This document shows positions 5,235-7,262 of a stretch of 7,262 bases of DNA, piece by piece. The position numbers and the translations under genes were made by a program. The notes below the pieces were generated by a model. That model searched no databases, had not been told where the DNA came from, and saw only the letters and a list, made by a program, of their open reading frames with translations. Source of the DNA: a bacterium (lineage in GTDB: Bacteria > JAMCPX01); assembly GCA_027364825.1 (NCBI GenBank), contig DAHXOM010000385.1:1-7262 (forward strand), in the 5' to 3' direction. Each line of letters begins with the position of its first letter. Positions within the stretch are counted from its first letter, which is position 1.

Positions 5235-7262
5235 TCAGACCTTGAACATTTTTAATATGTCCTGGAGGACATTGGATTGCATATCAAGCAGTTTTGAAAT
5301 CTCGTTGAGCTGTGAAACGCTCGACACATTTTCACCCGAAGACGTTTTTATTCTGCTCAGAGAAGACACAACAAACTCGTTTGTTTTTGCCTGTTCCTGC
5401 GTTGCCTTGTTGATAAAGTTGACCATCTCCGATATGTTTTCTATCGCCTGGCTGATAAATTTGCTGCTCTTGGACTGCTCCTCCATGGAATTCTTTACCT
5501 GCTCCGAAACACTCCTCATCCTCTCCGATGCCTTTGTTATCTGTTCCGATCCCCTTGCCTGCTCCTGTGTCGCCTTGGCTATCTCTACCATCATGGTCGT
5601 TATATTCGTTATCGCGTTTGTTACCTCTTTTGAAGCCTTTGCCTGGTCCTGCGTTGCCCGTGCTATCTCTCCGGACATCAGGCTTGCCTGGGAAGAACTC
5701 TCGGATATTTTCAGTAAGGCCGTTCCGGCCATGTTCGCCAGTTCGCTCCCTTTCTCCACCGCTTTATTGACGGAAACAACGGATTCGCTTGCCTGGATGG
5801 ATTCCGACTGTACCGCCCTTATAATATTCGTTATCTCTTTGGTTGAAGCCGCCGTCCTCTCCGCGAGTTCCTTTATCTCATCCGCAACAACCGCAAAACT
5901 CTTTCCGTATTCTCCGGACTGGGAGGCGATGATTGCAGCGTTCAGGGCAAGCAGGTTGGTCTGTGCGGTAACCTCTTCTATCACGTTCAGTATCTTTCCT
6001 ATATCGTCGACCTTCTGAACAAAGCTGCCGATCGTTTCCGCAACATGCTTTGAAGCTTCTTTGATCTGTTTCATGCCTTCTATGGTTATGTTCACGGACG
6101 AAACACCTTCTTTTGCATCCGCCATGACCCGGTTGGCTATCGTAAAGGTTTCATTGGTGTTTGCCTCTATCTGCTTTGTCGAAGCATCCATTTCGACGAT
6201 TGAGGTGGCTGTCTCGTCCGTTATCCTGAGCAGCTGTTCCACGTTGCCGGCAACCTGTTTTATCGATGCACTCATCTCTTCGATGGATGACGTGGTCTCC
6301 TCTATGGCCGAAGACAGCATCTCCACATTTTCGAGCACCTCTTCTATACTGGAAGAAAGCTCCAGCACGGAAGATGCACTTTCTGTGGATGAGTTGTGCA
6401 GGGTATCGGTATTCTTGGCTATATCCTTGATCGATGCGTTCAGCTCGGTCATCGATGACGTCGTATCCTCTACGGATTTCTGCTGTACCTCGGAGGATTC
6501 AAGCAGGGATACGGCGTTGTTGGTGATCTTATGCACGACATCCACGATCGCCTCCGACGTTGCACGGACATTACCCAAAACTTTTCGCAGGTTCTCGGAC
6601 ATGGCATTGAATGAACCGGCAAGCAGGCCTATTTCGTCTTTTGATTTTGACGGCACGGTCTGGGTAAGATCACCGTCCGAAAGCGCCGAGGCTTTCTCGG
6701 CTATCACCGGTATCTGCCCCACGATGCGCTGCACGAATATAAACGTCAGCACGGTCCCGAGAACAAAATTGATCAGCACAATCAGGAGAGCGCCGAGCAT
6801 TAGCGACGTAAATTTTTTGCTGATGCTCTTGAACGACATTCCGAGATACACAAAACCCCTTATTGTTTGTGTTTGCCCGGCCCCGATTTGTCCGTTCACC
6901 GATGAACCGGTCGTAACAACATTTTTATTTATCTCCATAAACTTTCCGAACGTCCCCATCTGCATTTCTTCACTCTTATCCTTCGGTGTCGCGAGTATGG
7001 AACTCAACCGATCGGAAAACCCGGCTTCCCTGAATCTCGACACAAGGACATTGTTCTTGCTATCGGTGACGACGACGTACGCGATATCCCTGTCTTTCAA
7101 GATATTGTCCATGAGCTCGTTCAAAAGGACTTTATCCTCCGCAATGACACCGAACCTTATATTATAGGCAAAATTTTCCGCTATCATGTCCCCTCTTTTT
7201 TTAAGCTCGTCCGTGGATATGGATCTCGTCAGCAGAAGATAATATCCGCTATATATGATACT
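5235..7262 (-). CDS. Methyl-accepting chemotaxis protein with long repeat-built signalling hairpin (N-terminus missing)
   Basis: 675 residues are visible; the frame is open to the right edge, so the true start lies outside. The Met at 7187 is internal: the 25 codons before it read through the same sensor segment (RSISTDELKKRGD). Numbering from the right edge: residues 1 to about 150 are an extracytoplasmic sensor, Cache/CHASE8-like in pattern (KKRGDMIAENFAYN, then IAYVVVTDSKNNVLV); 152-177 are a membrane helix; about 178-230 are HAMP (LTQTVPSKSKDEIGLLAGSF); the rest is a coiled-coil signalling domain. Its tip (429-462) reads QTNLLALNAAIIASQ...FAVVADEIKELAERT, the CheA/CheW-binding signature. 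The first membrane helix must lie off the window. Each arm carries four 28-residue repeats; motifs such as ATQEQA and SSIEEMSAS resemble methylation sites for the CheR/CheB encoded downstream. The C-terminus (LQDILKMFKV) has no NWETF-like tether for CheR. Confidence 0.95.
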   Translation of the reverse strand, partial: SIIYSGYYLLLTRSISTDELKKRGDMIAENFAYNIRFGVIAEDKVLLNELMDNILKDRDIAYVVVTDSKNNVLVSRFREAGFSDRLSSILATPKDKSEEMQMGTFGKFMEINKNVVTTGSSVNGQIGAGQTQTIRGFVYLGMSFKSISKKFTSLMLGALLIVLINFVLGTVLTFIFVQRIVGQIPVIAEKASALSDGDLTQTVPSKSKDEIGLLAGSFNAMSENLRKVLGNVRATSEAIVDVVHKITNNAVSLLESSEVQQKSVEDTTSSMTELNASIKDIAKNTDTLHNSSTESASSVLELSSSIEEVLENVEMLSSAIEETTSSIEEMSASIKQVAGNVEQLLRITDETATSIVEMDASTKQIEANTNETFTIANRVMADAKEGVSSVNITIEGMKQIKEASKHVAETIGSFVQKVDDIGKILNVIEEVTAQTNLLALNAAIIASQSGEYGKSFAVVADEIKELAERTAASTKEITNIIRAVQSESIQASESVVSVNKAVEKGSELANMAGTALLKISESSSQASLMSGEIARATQDQAKASKEVTNAITNITTMMVEIAKATQEQARGSEQITKASERMRSVSEQVKNSMEEQSKSSKFISQAIENISEMVNFINKATQEQAKTNEFVVSSLSRIKTSSGENVSSVSQLNEISKLLDMQSNVLQDILKMFKV
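5322..5657 (-). repeat. Four 84-bp (28-residue) repeats in the C-terminal arm of the MCP
   Basis: Units begin at 5657, 5573, 5489 and 5405, each exactly 84 bp apart, with the motifs ATQDQAKAS, ATQEQARGS, SMEEQSKSS and ATQEQAKTN. Divergence is clear at DNA level, but three units keep a recognisable GCCTG(G/T/C)TCCTG(T/C)G block on the plus strand at 5389, 5557 and 5641. 28 residues is four heptads, so each unit adds a whole number of coiled-coil turns. The last unit is the least regular. Confidence 0.8.
6132..6467 (-). repeat. Four 84-bp (28-residue) repeats in the N-terminal arm of the MCP
   Basis: Units begin at 6467, 6383, 6299 and 6215, each exactly 84 bp apart. They open DTTSSMTELNAS, ESASSVLELSSS, ETTSSIEEMSAS and ETATSIVEMDAS, a consensus of acid-[TS]-x-[ST]-S-hydrophobic-x-E-[LM]-x-[AS]-S. 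The number and length of units match those of the C-terminal arm (5322-5657), and the pairs are equidistant from the hairpin tip. Confidence 0.8.

Noticed and set aside
5206..6018. 270-codon plus-strand open frame opposite the MCP C-terminal arm
   Set aside because: Same cause: antisense of repeated coiled-coil codons. No ribosome site or recognisable domain.
6061..7167. 368-codon open frame on the plus strand opposite the MCP
   Set aside because: It is the antisense shadow of a long Ser/Glu/Ala-rich coiled-coil gene. The predicted protein is low-complexity Ser/Ile/Val-rich with no domain, and the minus-strand gene is certain.

Overview
The window carries one tightly packed chemosensory (adaptation) operon, read entirely on the minus strand, plus the start of a separate secreted-protein gene. 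From right (5' of the operon) to left the order is: a methyl-accepting chemotaxis protein (MCP) whose N-terminus lies beyond the right edge; a three-part protein made of an N-terminal MJ0042-type zinc ribbon, a receiver domain with a degenerate acidic pocket, and a C-terminal helical domain; a 646-residue HEAT-repeat protein; CheR (MCP glutamate methyltransferase); and CheB (receiver plus methylesterase/deamidase). The junctions are an 8-nt gap, an ATGA stop/start overlap, a 4-nt gap and a second ATGA overlap, so the five genes are almost certainly co-transcribed and translationally coupled. No CheA, CheW or stand-alone CheY is visible; if they belong to this system they lie to the right of the window or elsewhere.

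The genes suggest this division of labour. The MCP senses something through an extracytoplasmic domain and signals through an unusually long coiled-coil hairpin. CheR and CheB set its methylation state. The zinc-ribbon/receiver protein and the HEAT-repeat protein are accessory parts, perhaps a regulator and a scaffold, with no counterpart in the E. coli chemotaxis system. The MCP coiled coil is built from 28-residue (four-heptad) repeats, four on each arm, placed symmetrically about the hairpin tip. The repeats are seen directly in the sequence and are the most striking structural feature here.

Left of cheB is a 92-bp gap that holds a good sigma-70-like promoter (TTGACT, 17 bp, TAGGAT) and no convincing terminator. 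It drives a gene for a secreted protein with a clear signal peptide. Only its first 100 codons are inside the window and I do not recognise it.

Organism: a Gram-negative-type bacterium. The combination of an MJ0042 zinc ribbon fused to a receiver, an MCP with reiterated ATQEQA motifs and an AAIIASQ tip, and a HEAT protein beside cheR is, from memory, reminiscent of Desulfobacterota (Geobacter-like), Nitrospirota or neighbouring phyla. The sequence alone does not fix the taxon. The region looks like chromosomal signalling DNA: no mobile elements, RNA genes or CRISPR arrays were found.
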